Shown here piece after piece: positions 15,991 to 24,036 of a DNA stretch of 38,018 bases. The position numbers and the translations under genes were made by a program. Source of the stretch: Candidatus Brocadiia bacterium. GTDB taxonomy: Bacteria > Planctomycetota > MHYJ01 > WSZJ01. Under the pieces are notes generated by a model that saw nothing but the letters and a program-made list of their open reading frames with translations, had not been told where the DNA came from and searched no databases. Where the stretch lies: positions 1 through 38,018 of the forward strand of contig JABWAY010000003.1 of NCBI GenBank assembly GCA_013360825.1, read 5' to 3'. Position 1 is the first letter of the stretch. Each line of letters begins with the position of its first letter.

Positions 15991-15998
15991 TCCCCTTT
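15991..15998 (-). promoter_or_regulatory. Strong ribosome binding site that sets the nuoH start
   Basis: AAAGGGGA on the - strand in the 44-base nuoG-nuoH gap, the only sizeable gap between consecutive genes of the operon. Its spacing (seven bases) points at ATC 15983 and not at the ATG 15935, which is 55 bases away. Confidence 0.6.
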
Positions 15999-16027
15999 AT
16001 GACGCGCGGCCATCCCCGGCCGCAGGC

Positions 16028-17683
16028 TCATGACCTGACGGCCGGTTCTGCCGCGGCGGTCCGGAGCGGAATCCCCCGGTCGCCTACTTCCCGATAGGTC
16101 ATCTCACGGAATGCCGCCACGTCCGCACCCAGCTGACGGAATACGCCGTCCCCGGAGAGCAGGCCCGATCCGCCGGGAGGGTGCTGATTGAAGAGTTCCT
16201 GCAGGATGTCCATCGCCGGGAGCGCATCCCCGGGCGCGGTCACGACCGGACGGATCCGCTGGACGCGGCCGTCCGCGTTCACGAACGTCCCGTCCTGTTC
16301 CCAGTGCATCGTCCCCGGCAGCAGGATGTGGGCCCGCTTTGACAGAGGCGACGGGAGGACATCGATCATGACGAGGGTCCTGACCTTCTCCAGGGCCGCG
16401 TCGAGTTCAGGCGACGGGGCCGGGGCCGGCGCGGCGTTGATCACGAGCAGTGTCGAGACCTTGCCGAGGGCGACGGCGCGGGCGACCGCCGACGCTCCGG
16501 CCTCGACGGCCGACCCCCCGAGGATTTCCCGTGCGCCGCCCCGGTTCGGGTTCCTGTCGGCCTGGATCACGAATCCGCCCTTGAACTGCTGTCTCGGGCC
16601 GGGGGCCTGCTCGAGCACACCGAGGTCCGCGTCGGGCGAGAGGATCCGCAGGAGGCGCCGGAACAGGAAGAGCTCCTCGTTCGTGTTCCAGAGGCTCGCC
16701 AGGCCGGCGATGCCCCCGCCGGCGGCGGAGAGCCGGCTCCATGCTTCGCGCACGGCCTCGGCCCGCGTGGCCGGTTTGCCGTCCACGCGCGCCTGGATCA
16801 GCCGCGCGGCGGCCGGCTGGGACTTGTACGACAGCCGCCCGCCGTCGCACATCCACCAGTCGTTGACGTCCGTGTTCTCGCGGGGTTTCAGCCTGACGAT
16901 TCCCTCCCGGACCGTGTCGGCGTCGACGTTGCACCCGGCGGAGCACGACGCGCAGAGCGTCTTTTCGGTCTTCGTGAACCAGACGCGCGCCTGGAACTTG
17001 AAGTCCTCGCTGATCAGGGCTCCGACCGGGCAGACGTCCTCGGTGCACATCGAGAGCGGATTGTCCAGGGGGCGTCCCGGGAAGACATCGACCACGCTGT
17101 GATCGCCGCGGTTCACGACGCAGATTTCCCCGGTGCCGGAGATTTCATCCGTGAACCTGACGCAGCGCGTGCAGACGATGCACCGGCTGCCCCACAGAGA
17201 GATGTTCGGGCCGAGCGCCTTGGTGTGCTTCATGTGGCGTTCTTCGTAGAAGCGTCCGTGGCTCCGGCCATGGTCGTAGGAGTGGTTCTGGAGGTAGCAC
17301 TCTCCGGCCTGGTCGCACGTGGGGCAGTCGAGGGGGTGGTTGATCAGTTCGAACTCCATCACGCCCTGGCGCGCCTTCAGCACGTCCGGGGTTCCCGTTT
17401 CCACGACCATCCCGTCCGCGATCTGGGTCATGCAGCCGATGACGAGCATCGGTCGCGGCGGGGGCGGGGCGGGGGGAACCGAGCCGTCCGGCGCGGGCTT
17501 CGGCGGCGGCGGTGGGGGCGGCGTGACGCGAACGAGGCACATGCGGCAGTTTCCGGAGAGCGACAGCCCCGGGTGGTAGCAGAAATAGGGAACCTCGAAC
17601 CCGTTGCGGATCGCCACGGGGAGGACCGTCTCTCCCCTTTCCCCCGTGACCTGCCTGCCGTCGATGGTGAAGGTGATCGGCAT
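16028..17683 (-). CDS. nuoG: NADH:quinone oxidoreductase subunit G, short form with Pro-rich insertion
   Basis: Iron-sulfur subunit of the NADH module, 551 aa (E. coli 908). ATG 17683 gives MPITFTIDGRQV. Cluster ligands are all visible: N1b C35, C46, C49 and C84; N5 H116, C120, C123 and C129; N4 C168, C171, C174 and C218; and an N7-type set C244, C247, C251 and C279. About 22 residues of almost pure proline (residues 55-78) are inserted between the third and fourth N1b cysteines, where about 12 residues are usual. The molybdopterin-oxidoreductase-like C-terminal part is present but shortened (LPGTMHWEQDGTFVNADGR). The stop of nuoF lies two bases upstream. Confidence 0.96.
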   Translation of the reverse strand: MPITFTIDGRQVTGERGETVLPVAIRNGFEVPYFCYHPGLSLSGNCRMCLVRVTPPPPPPPKPAPDGSVPPAPPPPRPMLVIGCMTQIADGMVVETGTPDVLKARQGVMEFELINHPLDCPTCDQAGECYLQNHSYDHGRSHGRFYEERHMKHTKALGPNISLWGSRCIVCTRCVRFTDEISGTGEICVVNRGDHSVVDVFPGRPLDNPLSMCTEDVCPVGALISEDFKFQARVWFTKTEKTLCASCSAGCNVDADTVREGIVRLKPRENTDVNDWWMCDGGRLSYKSQPAAARLIQARVDGKPATRAEAVREAWSRLSAAGGGIAGLASLWNTNEELFLFRRLLRILSPDADLGVLEQAPGPRQQFKGGFVIQADRNPNRGGAREILGGSAVEAGASAVARAVALGKVSTLLVINAAPAPAPSPELDAALEKVRTLVMIDVLPSPLSKRAHILLPGTMHWEQDGTFVNADGRVQRIRPVVTAPGDALPAMDILQELFNQHPPGGSGLLSGDGVFRQLGADVAAFREMTYREVGDRGIPLRTAAAEPAVRS

Positions 17684-17685
17684 CG

Positions 17686-19056
17686 TCACACCACCAGTCT
17701 CGGGCTGATCCGCCCGTGCTGCCTCACCGGCGCGACATGCGTCGGTTTGTGTTTGCCCATCGGGCAGCACTTCCGGCGGATGTGCTCCTCGACTTCCGCC
17801 CGGAAGGCCCCGTTGTCGGGGTAGTTCTTCACGTCGAGGACGCTCTGCACGGGCATCGCGGTCGCGTCGCTGAACACGCAGATCGTCTTTCCGCGCATGT
17901 TGTCGCAGATGTCGAGGACGTTCGCGATGTCGTCCTCGCGGCCGCCTCCCAGCTCGATCCGCTCGAAGATTTTCGCGAGCCAGCCCGATCCCTCGCGGCA
18001 GGGGGTGCACTGGCCGCAGGATTCATGCGCATAGAAGCGCAGGATGTTCCAGAGGGCGTCGACGACGCAGACGGAGTCGTTCATGACGATCGTTCCCGCG
18101 CTTCCGAACATGGTCCTGACCTTCTTCAGCGACTCGAATCCCAGGGGGGTGTCGATCTTATCGGGGGTGAGCCACTGGCTGCTCGACCCGCCGGGAATGA
18201 TCGCCTTGAGCGGGCGGTCGTCAAGGATCCCGCCGGCGAAATCGTGGATCAGCGCGCGGAGGGGGAGGCCCATCGCGTGCTCCACGTACCCCGGCTTTTT
18301 GACGTGCCCCGAAACGCAGTAGATCTTCGGCCCGGGATCGTCCGCCGGCCCGATCGACTTGAACCATGCGGCTCCGCGCTCCACGATCGGCGGCACGTTC
18401 GCCAGCGTCTCCACGTTGTTGATGATCGTCGGCTGGCCGAACGCGCCCACGACCGCGGGAAACGGGGGCTTGATCCGGGGATACCCGCGATTTCCCTCCA
18501 GCGATGTGAGGAGCGAGGTCTCCTCGCCGCAGATGTAGGCGCCGGCCCCGCGGTGCACCGTGACGTCCAGGCGGAAGTCCGTCCCCAGCACGGACTGGCC
18601 CAGCGCGCCGTGCCGGTAGGCTTCCTCCACCGCACGTTCCAGGATCTTCGCCCCCAGCGCGAACTCGCCCCGGATGTAGATGTAGGCCACGTTCGCGCCG
18701 ATCGCCCGGCAGGTGATCACGATCCCCTCGAGCAGGAGGTGCGGGTCGCCCTCCATGATGTAGCGGTCCTTGAACGTCCCCGGCTCGGACTCGTCGGCGT
18801 TGACGCAGAGGTACCGCGGTCCCGGAACGCGGTCCGGCGGCGGAACGAACGACCATTTCAGCCCGGTCGGAAACCCCGCGCCGCCCCGGCCGCGGAGACC
18901 GCTGTCCTTCACGAGCTGGATCAGTTCCGCCGGCTTCATCGCCAGCGCCTTCCGAGCCGCACCGTACCCGCCGTGCGACAGGTAGGCCTCCAGCGTGTGC
19001 ATGCCCGGCTGGTTCGCGTGCCGGAGCAGCACCGGTTCGTAGGGGGGAAGCGGCAT
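17686..19056 (-). CDS. nuoF: NADH:quinone oxidoreductase subunit F
   Basis: FMN- and NADH-binding subunit where electrons enter complex I, 456 aa (E. coli 445). GRGGAGFPTG (56-65) binds FMN/NADH, NADESEPGTFKDRYIM follows, and GAGAYICGEETSLLTSLEG is the second nucleotide motif. The N3 [4Fe-4S] ligands are C347, C350 and C353 in ESCGQCTPC and C393 in GKTIC. ATG 19056 shares a base with the nuoE stop. An internal start at MHTLEAY is possible but would lose conserved N-terminal sequence. The tail (KCCPMGKHKPTHV) is not conserved in E. coli. Confidence 0.98.
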   Translation of the reverse strand: MPLPPYEPVLLRHANQPGMHTLEAYLSHGGYGAARKALAMKPAELIQLVKDSGLRGRGGAGFPTGLKWSFVPPPDRVPGPRYLCVNADESEPGTFKDRYIMEGDPHLLLEGIVITCRAIGANVAYIYIRGEFALGAKILERAVEEAYRHGALGQSVLGTDFRLDVTVHRGAGAYICGEETSLLTSLEGNRGYPRIKPPFPAVVGAFGQPTIINNVETLANVPPIVERGAAWFKSIGPADDPGPKIYCVSGHVKKPGYVEHAMGLPLRALIHDFAGGILDDRPLKAIIPGGSSSQWLTPDKIDTPLGFESLKKVRTMFGSAGTIVMNDSVCVVDALWNILRFYAHESCGQCTPCREGSGWLAKIFERIELGGGREDDIANVLDICDNMRGKTICVFSDATAMPVQSVLDVKNYPDNGAFRAEVEEHIRRKCCPMGKHKPTHVAPVRQHGRISPRLVV

Positions 19057-19538
19057 CACGCGCCTCCCCGGAGTTTGCGCAGGATTTCCGGGACCTGCTC
19101 GGGCCGGACGTTCTCGATGTAGTCGTCGTTCACCTGGAGGCAGACCGCGGTTCCGCAGCTGGCCAGGCACTCGACTTTCTTCAGCGTGAACATCCCGTCC
19201 TTCGTCGTCTCGTCCCTGCCGATCCCCAGTTCGGAGCTGAGGGCGTCGTAGACCGCGTCGCTGCCGCGGAGGGCGCAGGGGAGCGTCGAGCAGACCTGGA
19301 CCAGATACTTCCCCGTGCCGGGGCGCCGGTAGTGCGTGTAGAAGGAAAAGACGCCGAGGACCCTGGCCGGCGAGACGTCCAGGATCTCCGCGATGTGGAC
19401 CATCGCGTCGAAGTCGATGCACCCCGCCTGTTCTTCCGCGAGGCGCAGCGCCGGCAGGAGCGCCGCCTGCTTCTTCGGATAGCGCAGGATCAGGGCATCC
19501 AGTTTCGCCCGCCGCTCGGGGGTGAAGGAGAAGCTCAT
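19056..19538 (-). CDS. nuoE: NADH:quinone oxidoreductase subunit E
   Basis: Thioredoxin-like [2Fe-2S] subunit of the NADH module, 160 aa (E. coli 166). Cluster N1a ligands are C83 and C88 in VCSTLPC and C124 and C128 in VECLASC. The helical N-terminus contains LLPALRLAEEQAG, then VLGVFSFYTHYRRPGTGKY, both family-typical. ATG 19538 overlaps the nuoD stop by four bases. Confidence 0.97.
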   Translation of the reverse strand: MSFSFTPERRAKLDALILRYPKKQAALLPALRLAEEQAGCIDFDAMVHIAEILDVSPARVLGVFSFYTHYRRPGTGKYLVQVCSTLPCALRGSDAVYDALSSELGIGRDETTKDGMFTLKKVECLASCGTAVCLQVNDDYIENVRPEQVPEILRKLRGGA

Positions 19539-20746
19539 CGGTCGAGCTCCCCGGCGATCACGTTCAGGCTCGCCATCACCGCCACCAGGTCGCTGATCAT
19601 CCCGCCCCTCACCATTTCCGGAAACGCCGTGTAGTTGATGAACGAGGGCGGGCGGCAGCGCAGACGGTACGGATTCCGGGTTCCGTCCGAGACGATGAAC
19701 CACCCGAGCTCGCCGTTGGGACTCTCCGTGCTCGCATAGATCTCGCCCGGCGCGGGCTGGAACCCGTGTCCGTGCATGATGAGCTTGAAATGATGGATGA
19801 GCGCTTCCATGTCGTTGTACACGCTCAGCTTGTCGGGGAGCGTGAACTTGGTGTCGATCGCGGTGACCGGGCCGTCGGGGAGCGCGTCGATCGCCTGGTT
19901 CAGGATGCGGATCGACTCGCGCATTTCCCGGACGCGGACGCGGTAGCGGGACCAGACGTCTCCGTCCGGCTCGACGGGGACCTCGAAATCGTAGAGTTCG
20001 TACCCGAGATAAGGGCGGACGCGGCGGATGTCCCAGGCCAGGCCGCTTCCCCGCGCGATCGGCCCGGTGACCCCGTGCGCAATCACGTCGTCCCTCGAGA
20101 TGACGCCCACGCCGCGCGTGCGCTTCGTGAAGATGCGGTTCCTGTTGAGCATCTTCTCGACCTCGTCGATCACCCCCGGGAAGTACTCCAGGAACTTCTT
20201 CACCATGGGGATGAAGTCGTCGGGGACGTCGCGGGAGAGCCCCCCGATGCGCGTCCAGGAGGTCGTCAGCCGGCCGCCGGAGGTCGCCTCGAAGATGTCG
20301 TAGAGTTTCTCGCGCTCGACGAACGCCCAGAGCATGACGCTGAAGGCGCCCAGGTCCATCGCCTGAAGGCCGACGGAGAGGACGTGGTCGCCCAGCCGCC
20401 CGAGCTCCGCGAGGATCACCCGCAGGACCCGGCAGCGGGGCGTGATCTCGACCCCGAGCATCTCCTCGACCGCGAGCGCGAACCCGATGTTGTTGTTGAG
20501 CGAACTGAGGTAGTTCAGGCGGTCCGAGAGCGTGATGAACTGGTTGTACGAGCGGTACTCCGCCAGCTTCTCGAACCCCGTGTGCAGATATCCGAGGTGC
20601 GGCCGGCATCTCACGACGATCTCGCCGTCCACCTCGACCTCGAGATGCAGGGTCCCGTGTGTCGCGGGATGCTGCGGCCCGATGTTCATCGTCATCGTCT
20701 TCGTGCCCAGGTTCTTCGGGCCCTGCGGAGGTGCCTGCGCGCTCAT
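19535..20746 (-). CDS. nuoD: NADH:quinone oxidoreductase subunit D (49 kDa)
   Basis: Quinone-site subunit of the peripheral arm, related to the large subunit of NiFe hydrogenases, 403 aa; separate from NuoC, unlike the fused NuoCD of E. coli. MNIGPQHPATHGTLHL is the conserved quinone-binding His loop, followed by HLGYLHTGFEKLAEYRSY. The C-terminal half has ESPNGELGWFIVSDG, RPPSFINYTAFPEMVRGG and the usual ending NVIAGELDR. A GGAGG-rich stretch precedes ATG 20746, which overlaps the nuoC stop by four bases. Confidence 0.98.
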   Translation of the reverse strand: MSAQAPPQGPKNLGTKTMTMNIGPQHPATHGTLHLEVEVDGEIVVRCRPHLGYLHTGFEKLAEYRSYNQFITLSDRLNYLSSLNNNIGFALAVEEMLGVEITPRCRVLRVILAELGRLGDHVLSVGLQAMDLGAFSVMLWAFVEREKLYDIFEATSGGRLTTSWTRIGGLSRDVPDDFIPMVKKFLEYFPGVIDEVEKMLNRNRIFTKRTRGVGVISRDDVIAHGVTGPIARGSGLAWDIRRVRPYLGYELYDFEVPVEPDGDVWSRYRVRVREMRESIRILNQAIDALPDGPVTAIDTKFTLPDKLSVYNDMEALIHHFKLIMHGHGFQPAPGEIYASTESPNGELGWFIVSDGTRNPYRLRCRPPSFINYTAFPEMVRGGMISDLVAVMASLNVIAGELDR

Positions 20747-21258
20747 CCTCCCCCCTCCTCAACCTGGTACCGCCGGAACGCCGAACGCTCCCCGCGCCCC
20801 TTCAGCGGATAGTCCTTCCGCAGCGGGTGCCCGGTGTAGTCGTCCGGGCAGAGGATGCGGCGCAGGTCGGGATGGCCGGTGAACCGGACGCCGTACAGGT
20901 CCCAGACCTCCCGCTCCAGCCAGTCCGCGTTTTTCCAGAGCGGGACGGCCGAGTCGATCTCCGCCCGCGCCTCGCTGACGAATGCCTTCACGCGCAGCCG
21001 CCGGTTGGTGAGGATCGACGTGAGCTGGTAGACGACGGCGAAGCGTTCGAACGCGTCGAGCCGCAGGTAGTCCACCGCCGTGAGGTCGGTCAGCATGTCG
21101 TAGGGGGTCTCCGGGTCCGCTTTCAGCGACCGCAGAATCTCCAGGATCCGCCCCGACCTGACGGAGACGGCGGTCTGGCCGCGGAATTCCTCGACGGCAA
21201 GGATCTCCGACGCGAAGCGCTCGCGGAGGCGGGGGAGTGCGGGGTCCGGGGTGTTCAG
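20743..21258 (-). CDS. nuoC: NADH:quinone oxidoreductase subunit C, probable CTG start
   Basis: 30 kDa subunit of the connecting module. The first ATG (21096) would give only 117 aa and lose the first ~54 residues, but the frame upstream encodes clear NuoC N-terminus: RLRERFASEILAVEEFRGQT, then LEILRSLKADPETPYDMLTD. No ATG, GTG or TTG exists in that stretch or further up to the nuoB region. CTG 21258, nine bases after GGAG and four bases beyond the nuoB stop, gives 171 aa, a normal length. The later FTGHPDLRRILCPDDYTGHPLRKDYP is the family signature. Family certain; the CTG is inferred from the absence of alternatives. Confidence 0.92.
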   Translation of the reverse strand: MNTPDPALPRLRERFASEILAVEEFRGQTAVSVRSGRILEILRSLKADPETPYDMLTDLTAVDYLRLDAFERFAVVYQLTSILTNRRLRVKAFVSEARAEIDSAVPLWKNADWLEREVWDLYGVRFTGHPDLRRILCPDDYTGHPLRKDYPLKGRGERSAFRRYQVEEGGG

Positions 21259-21262
21259 GGTG

Positions 21263-21751
21263 TCAGGCTCCGTGTTTCGCGTCGGCGATCCGTTCGCGGC
21301 CGACGATCTCCTGGATCTTGCGGATGCCGTCGATGAGATTTTCCGGGCGGGGGGGGCAGCCGGGGATGTAGACGTCGACCGGGATGAACTGGTCGACCCC
21401 CTGGATCAGCGTGTAGGTGTCGAAGACGCCGCCGCTCGAGGCGCAGGCGCCCATGGAGATGCACCACTTGGGCTCGGGCATCTGCTCCCAGATCTTGAGG
21501 AGGACGGGCATCATCTTGATCGAGACGCGCCCGCTGACGATCATCAGGTCCGCCTGCCGCGGCGAAAACCGGATGACCTCGGCGCCGAAGCGCGCCAGGT
21601 CGAACCGGGACGACAGGGTCGCCATCATCTCGATCGCGCAGCAGGCCGTCCCGAACGGCATCGGCCAGAGCGCGTTCGAGCGCGCCCAGTTGACGAGCGC
21701 CGAGACGCGGGTGGCGAGCATTCCGTCGCCGAGGAGGCGTTCTAGTCCCAT
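21263..21751 (-). CDS. nuoB: NADH:quinone oxidoreductase subunit B
   Basis: Carries terminal cluster N2, the electron donor to quinone; 162 aa. Ligands C37 and C38 in GTACCAIEMM, C103 in GACASSGG and C132 in IPGCPPRPE are all present. ATG 21751 gives MGLERLLGDGMLATRV and overlaps the end of nuoA by ten bases. Other in-frame starts farther upstream run antisense to nothing and lie within nuoA, so they were not chosen. Confidence 0.98.
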   Translation of the reverse strand: MGLERLLGDGMLATRVSALVNWARSNALWPMPFGTACCAIEMMATLSSRFDLARFGAEVIRFSPRQADLMIVSGRVSIKMMPVLLKIWEQMPEPKWCISMGACASSGGVFDTYTLIQGVDQFIPVDVYIPGCPPRPENLIDGIRKIQEIVGRERIADAKHGA

Positions 21752-22098
21752 TCCAGGGCCCCGCGTTTCCAGACATACCCGAGGCCTGCGCCCAGCACGG
21801 CGACGAAGATCGCCATGGCCGCGAAGCTCCCGGAGCCGAGCGACCTGTGTGCGACGGCGTAGGGAATGAGGAAGACGATTTCGATGTCGAACAGGATGAA
21901 GAAGAGTGCGACGAGGTAGAAGCGGATGTTCTGACGGCCCTGTGAGGAATCCAGGAGGGGGACGCCGCATTCGTAGGGTTCCGCCTTGGCGGCCCGGCGG
22001 CGTTTCGGTCCCAGGAGGGCGGAGAGGATCAGTGCGCCGGCGCCGGTGGCGAGGACCAGGAGGCCGTAGACGAAGAGCGGGCCGTAGTCGCGGAGCAT
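21742..22098 (-). CDS. nuoA: NADH:quinone oxidoreductase subunit A
   Basis: First gene of the operon: a three-helix membrane subunit, 118 aa (E. coli 147). It carries AEPYECGVPLLDSSQGRQNI, the conserved loop with the quinone-site cysteine, then RFYLVALFFILFDIEIVFLIPYAV split across the second helix. ATG 22098 has CGGAG at about ten bases. The reading frame continues upstream for 1.7 kb, antisense to the neighbouring hydrolase, but conservation begins here. Confidence 0.97.
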   Translation of the reverse strand: MLRDYGPLFVYGLLVLATGAGALILSALLGPKRRRAAKAEPYECGVPLLDSSQGRQNIRFYLVALFFILFDIEIVFLIPYAVAHRSLGSGSFAAMAIFVAVLGAGLGYVWKRGALEWD

Positions 22099-22145
22099 GA
22101 CGGGGAAATCTCCGAGGGAACGATCAGGCAGGGGGCGTTCGAAAA

Positions 22146-22174
22146 ATGATAAGGGTGGGTTGGAGAACCGTCCA
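22146..22174 (-). promoter_or_regulatory. Candidate promoter of the nuo operon
   Basis: On the - strand TGGACG (22174-22169, four of six matches) is followed after 17 bases by TATCAT (22151-22146, five of six). Transcription would start near 22140, giving a leader of about 40 bases before nuoA. It lies in the 198-base divergent region between nuoA and the hydrolase gene. Confidence 0.5.
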
Positions 22175-22283
22175 GCAATAGGGGGAGGCGGGCGCCGCAA
22201 GGTGTGAGAGGCATGGGCGATCGGGCGTGCTGCGGAGTGGTCCCGGGGTCGGAGTGAGTGCTGGAAAAAGTGGCGGGATCTGG

Positions 22284-22289
22284 TAGTCT
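22284..22289 (+). promoter_or_regulatory. -10-like TAGTCT box seven bases before the ATG
   Basis: TAGTCT ends seven bases before ATG 22297; the only purine-rich stretch, AGGA, is one base from the ATG and so cannot act as a normal ribosome site. This is consistent with a leaderless mRNA. Confidence 0.45.
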
Positions 22290-22296
22290 TTAGGAC

Positions 22297-23970
22297 ATGA
22301 ACAATCTTAATCTTCGCGCGATGGCCCTCTTCCTCGCCTGCTCCCCCCTCTTCGCCCAGGACCCGCCCCCCCCGACACCGCCCGAGCCTCCCGCTCCCGA
22401 TGTCGAGATCGACAGCGGCATCTTCGATGTCTTCCAGGGCGATACCCGCCGGGCCTTCGAACACTTCCGCATCGTCCGGAAAACCGACGGCACCATCGTC
22501 ATGACCGGCAAGGCCACGTTCGCCATCGACAACAAATCCGGCTCCGACGTCTGGGAATTCTTCCCGGACATGCAGCTGGGCGCGAACGGGGTCAAGGGCT
22601 ACCAGGTCCGCGCGAAGTTCCCGATCGGGCCCGGCGAGGGCGCGGTCTGGTTCGACGGCGGGACCTGCCTGTGGAAGTTCCGCTCCCCGGAAATGGAAAA
22701 GGCGGATCCCGTCGCCGTCCCGCTTCCCCCCGATGGATTCGTCGTCGACAAGAATCTCGCCCACCACTGGGCGATCGTCGGGTTGATGAATCTGCGGGGA
22801 AACCGCAGGGTGCTCGACCCGGAGAACGGGAGGGTGGTCGAGTTCCGCGTCTCGGAGCCGGTCCCCGCACGGATCGATGCGCTGACGGGGAGTTTCCTCT
22901 GTGAGCGCGTGCTCGTCACCCTTGGAAGCTACGGCATCAACCTGTGGATGGATCCGAAGGGGAGGCTGCTCCGCCTGGAGGTCCCGCAGTACGGGATTAC
23001 GGCGATCCGGCGCGGGGCGTACGGGACTCCCGGACCGCGTCGCACGCCGACGCCGCGGAACGCCGCCCCGGTGACGCAACGCATCAACTTCCAGGACACG
23101 CGACAGTTCCTGAGCGGGTCGCTGACCCTCCCCGCCGGGGACGGCCCGTTTCCCGTGGTTCTGATCCTGAGCGACTCCGGACCGCAGGACCGTGACGGAA
23201 ACGCGCACATCGGCCCGATGACCTGGGGACATCAGCGCGACATCGCGGACGCGCTCGCGGCGGGCGGCGTCGCCTGCCTCCGCTGGGACGATCCGGGCAC
23301 CGGGGAGTCGCCGTCCATGATCGAGATGCCGACGATCACGGATTTCATCTCCCAGGCCCGCGCTGCGGTCAAGTTCGCCCGGGGGCGGCCCCAGATCGAC
23401 CCGGAACGGGTCGGCGTCATCGGCCACGGCGAGGGATCGCTCATCGCGCTCCAGCTGGCGGCCAACAAGGAGGTCGCGTTCGCCATCCTCCTGTCCGCCC
23501 CCGGCGTCACGATCGATCGCCTCTTCCTGGAACAGCTCGAGAACGAAATGAAAAGAGCCGGCGTCCAGGACGCCGAATACAGGGCGCGCGTCGATGAGAC
23601 ACGCGAAGTCCAGCGGCTCTTCCTCGATTCCGCCATCAAGGACTGGAAGCCACCGCAGGTCCCGCAGCGCTTTCTGTTCCTCGGCGGACAGCGGATCTGG
23701 TTCCGCGACCTGATGCGGTTCGACCCCGTGGAACTCGCGAAAGCCGCCAAGGTCCCGGTCTACGCGATCCACGGCGACGGCGACGTCCAGGTCCCGATCG
23801 GCCTGCACCGGCCGCTGAGCGCCGTGCTGGGCGAAGGACGGAGCCGCATCCTCGCCGGCCACGATCACTTCCTCATGCCCGTGATCAACGGGGACGCGGG
23901 GGATATCGCGGATCCCGACCGCCGGATTTCGGACGAGGCGCTGAAGGCGATCCTGGAGTGGGCGCGGTAG
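22297..23970 (+). CDS. Secreted alpha/beta-hydrolase with the nucleophile serine replaced by glycine
   Basis: A 557-aa protein with signal peptide MNNLNLRAMALFLACSPLFAQ and a Pro-rich PPPPTPPEPPAP spacer. The N-terminal ~250 residues are beta-rich and not recognised (FEHFRIVRKTDGTIVMTGKA). Residues about 265-557 are an S9/S33-type alpha/beta-hydrolase: oxyanion region LSDSGPQDRDGN, nucleophile elbow, acid HGDGDVQVP and histidine AGHDHFL. The elbow reads GHGEG (376-380) where family members have GHSEG, so the nucleophile at residue 378 is Gly; S381 is next to it. A single base (AGC to GGC) would explain it. Either a non-catalytic binding protein, an altered active site or a sequence error. Divergent from nuoA. 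Confidence 0.8.
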   Translation: MNNLNLRAMALFLACSPLFAQDPPPPTPPEPPAPDVEIDSGIFDVFQGDTRRAFEHFRIVRKTDGTIVMTGKATFAIDNKSGSDVWEFFPDMQLGANGVKGYQVRAKFPIGPGEGAVWFDGGTCLWKFRSPEMEKADPVAVPLPPDGFVVDKNLAHHWAIVGLMNLRGNRRVLDPENGRVVEFRVSEPVPARIDALTGSFLCERVLVTLGSYGINLWMDPKGRLLRLEVPQYGITAIRRGAYGTPGPRRTPTPRNAAPVTQRINFQDTRQFLSGSLTLPAGDGPFPVVLILSDSGPQDRDGNAHIGPMTWGHQRDIADALAAGGVACLRWDDPGTGESPSMIEMPTITDFISQARAAVKFARGRPQIDPERVGVIGHGEGSLIALQLAANKEVAFAILLSAPGVTIDRLFLEQLENEMKRAGVQDAEYRARVDETREVQRLFLDSAIKDWKPPQVPQRFLFLGGQRIWFRDLMRFDPVELAKAAKVPVYAIHGDGDVQVPIGLHRPLSAVLGEGRSRILAGHDHFLMPVINGDAGDIADPDRRISDEALKAILEWAR

Positions 23971-24014
23971 CGCGGTTTTTCTCGCGCGACCGGCGGCGGC
24001 ACGGCGATAGTGGG

Positions 24015-24033
24015 GGCCTCACAAACGGAGGCC
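24015..24033 (+). promoter_or_regulatory. Small hairpin covering the NUDIX ribosome binding site
   Basis: GGCCTC (24015-24020) pairs with GAGGCC (24028-24033) around a seven-base loop. The 3' arm contains most of the GGAGG used for ATG 24037, so folding would reduce initiation. Short, and could be coincidental. Confidence 0.3.
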
Positions 24034-24036
24034 TTC

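Noticed and set aside
22099..23868. N-terminal extension of nuoA (up to 23868 on the - strand)
   Set aside because: Antisense to the hydrolase, no homology in the extension, and the NuoA family starts at 22098 with a ribosome site.
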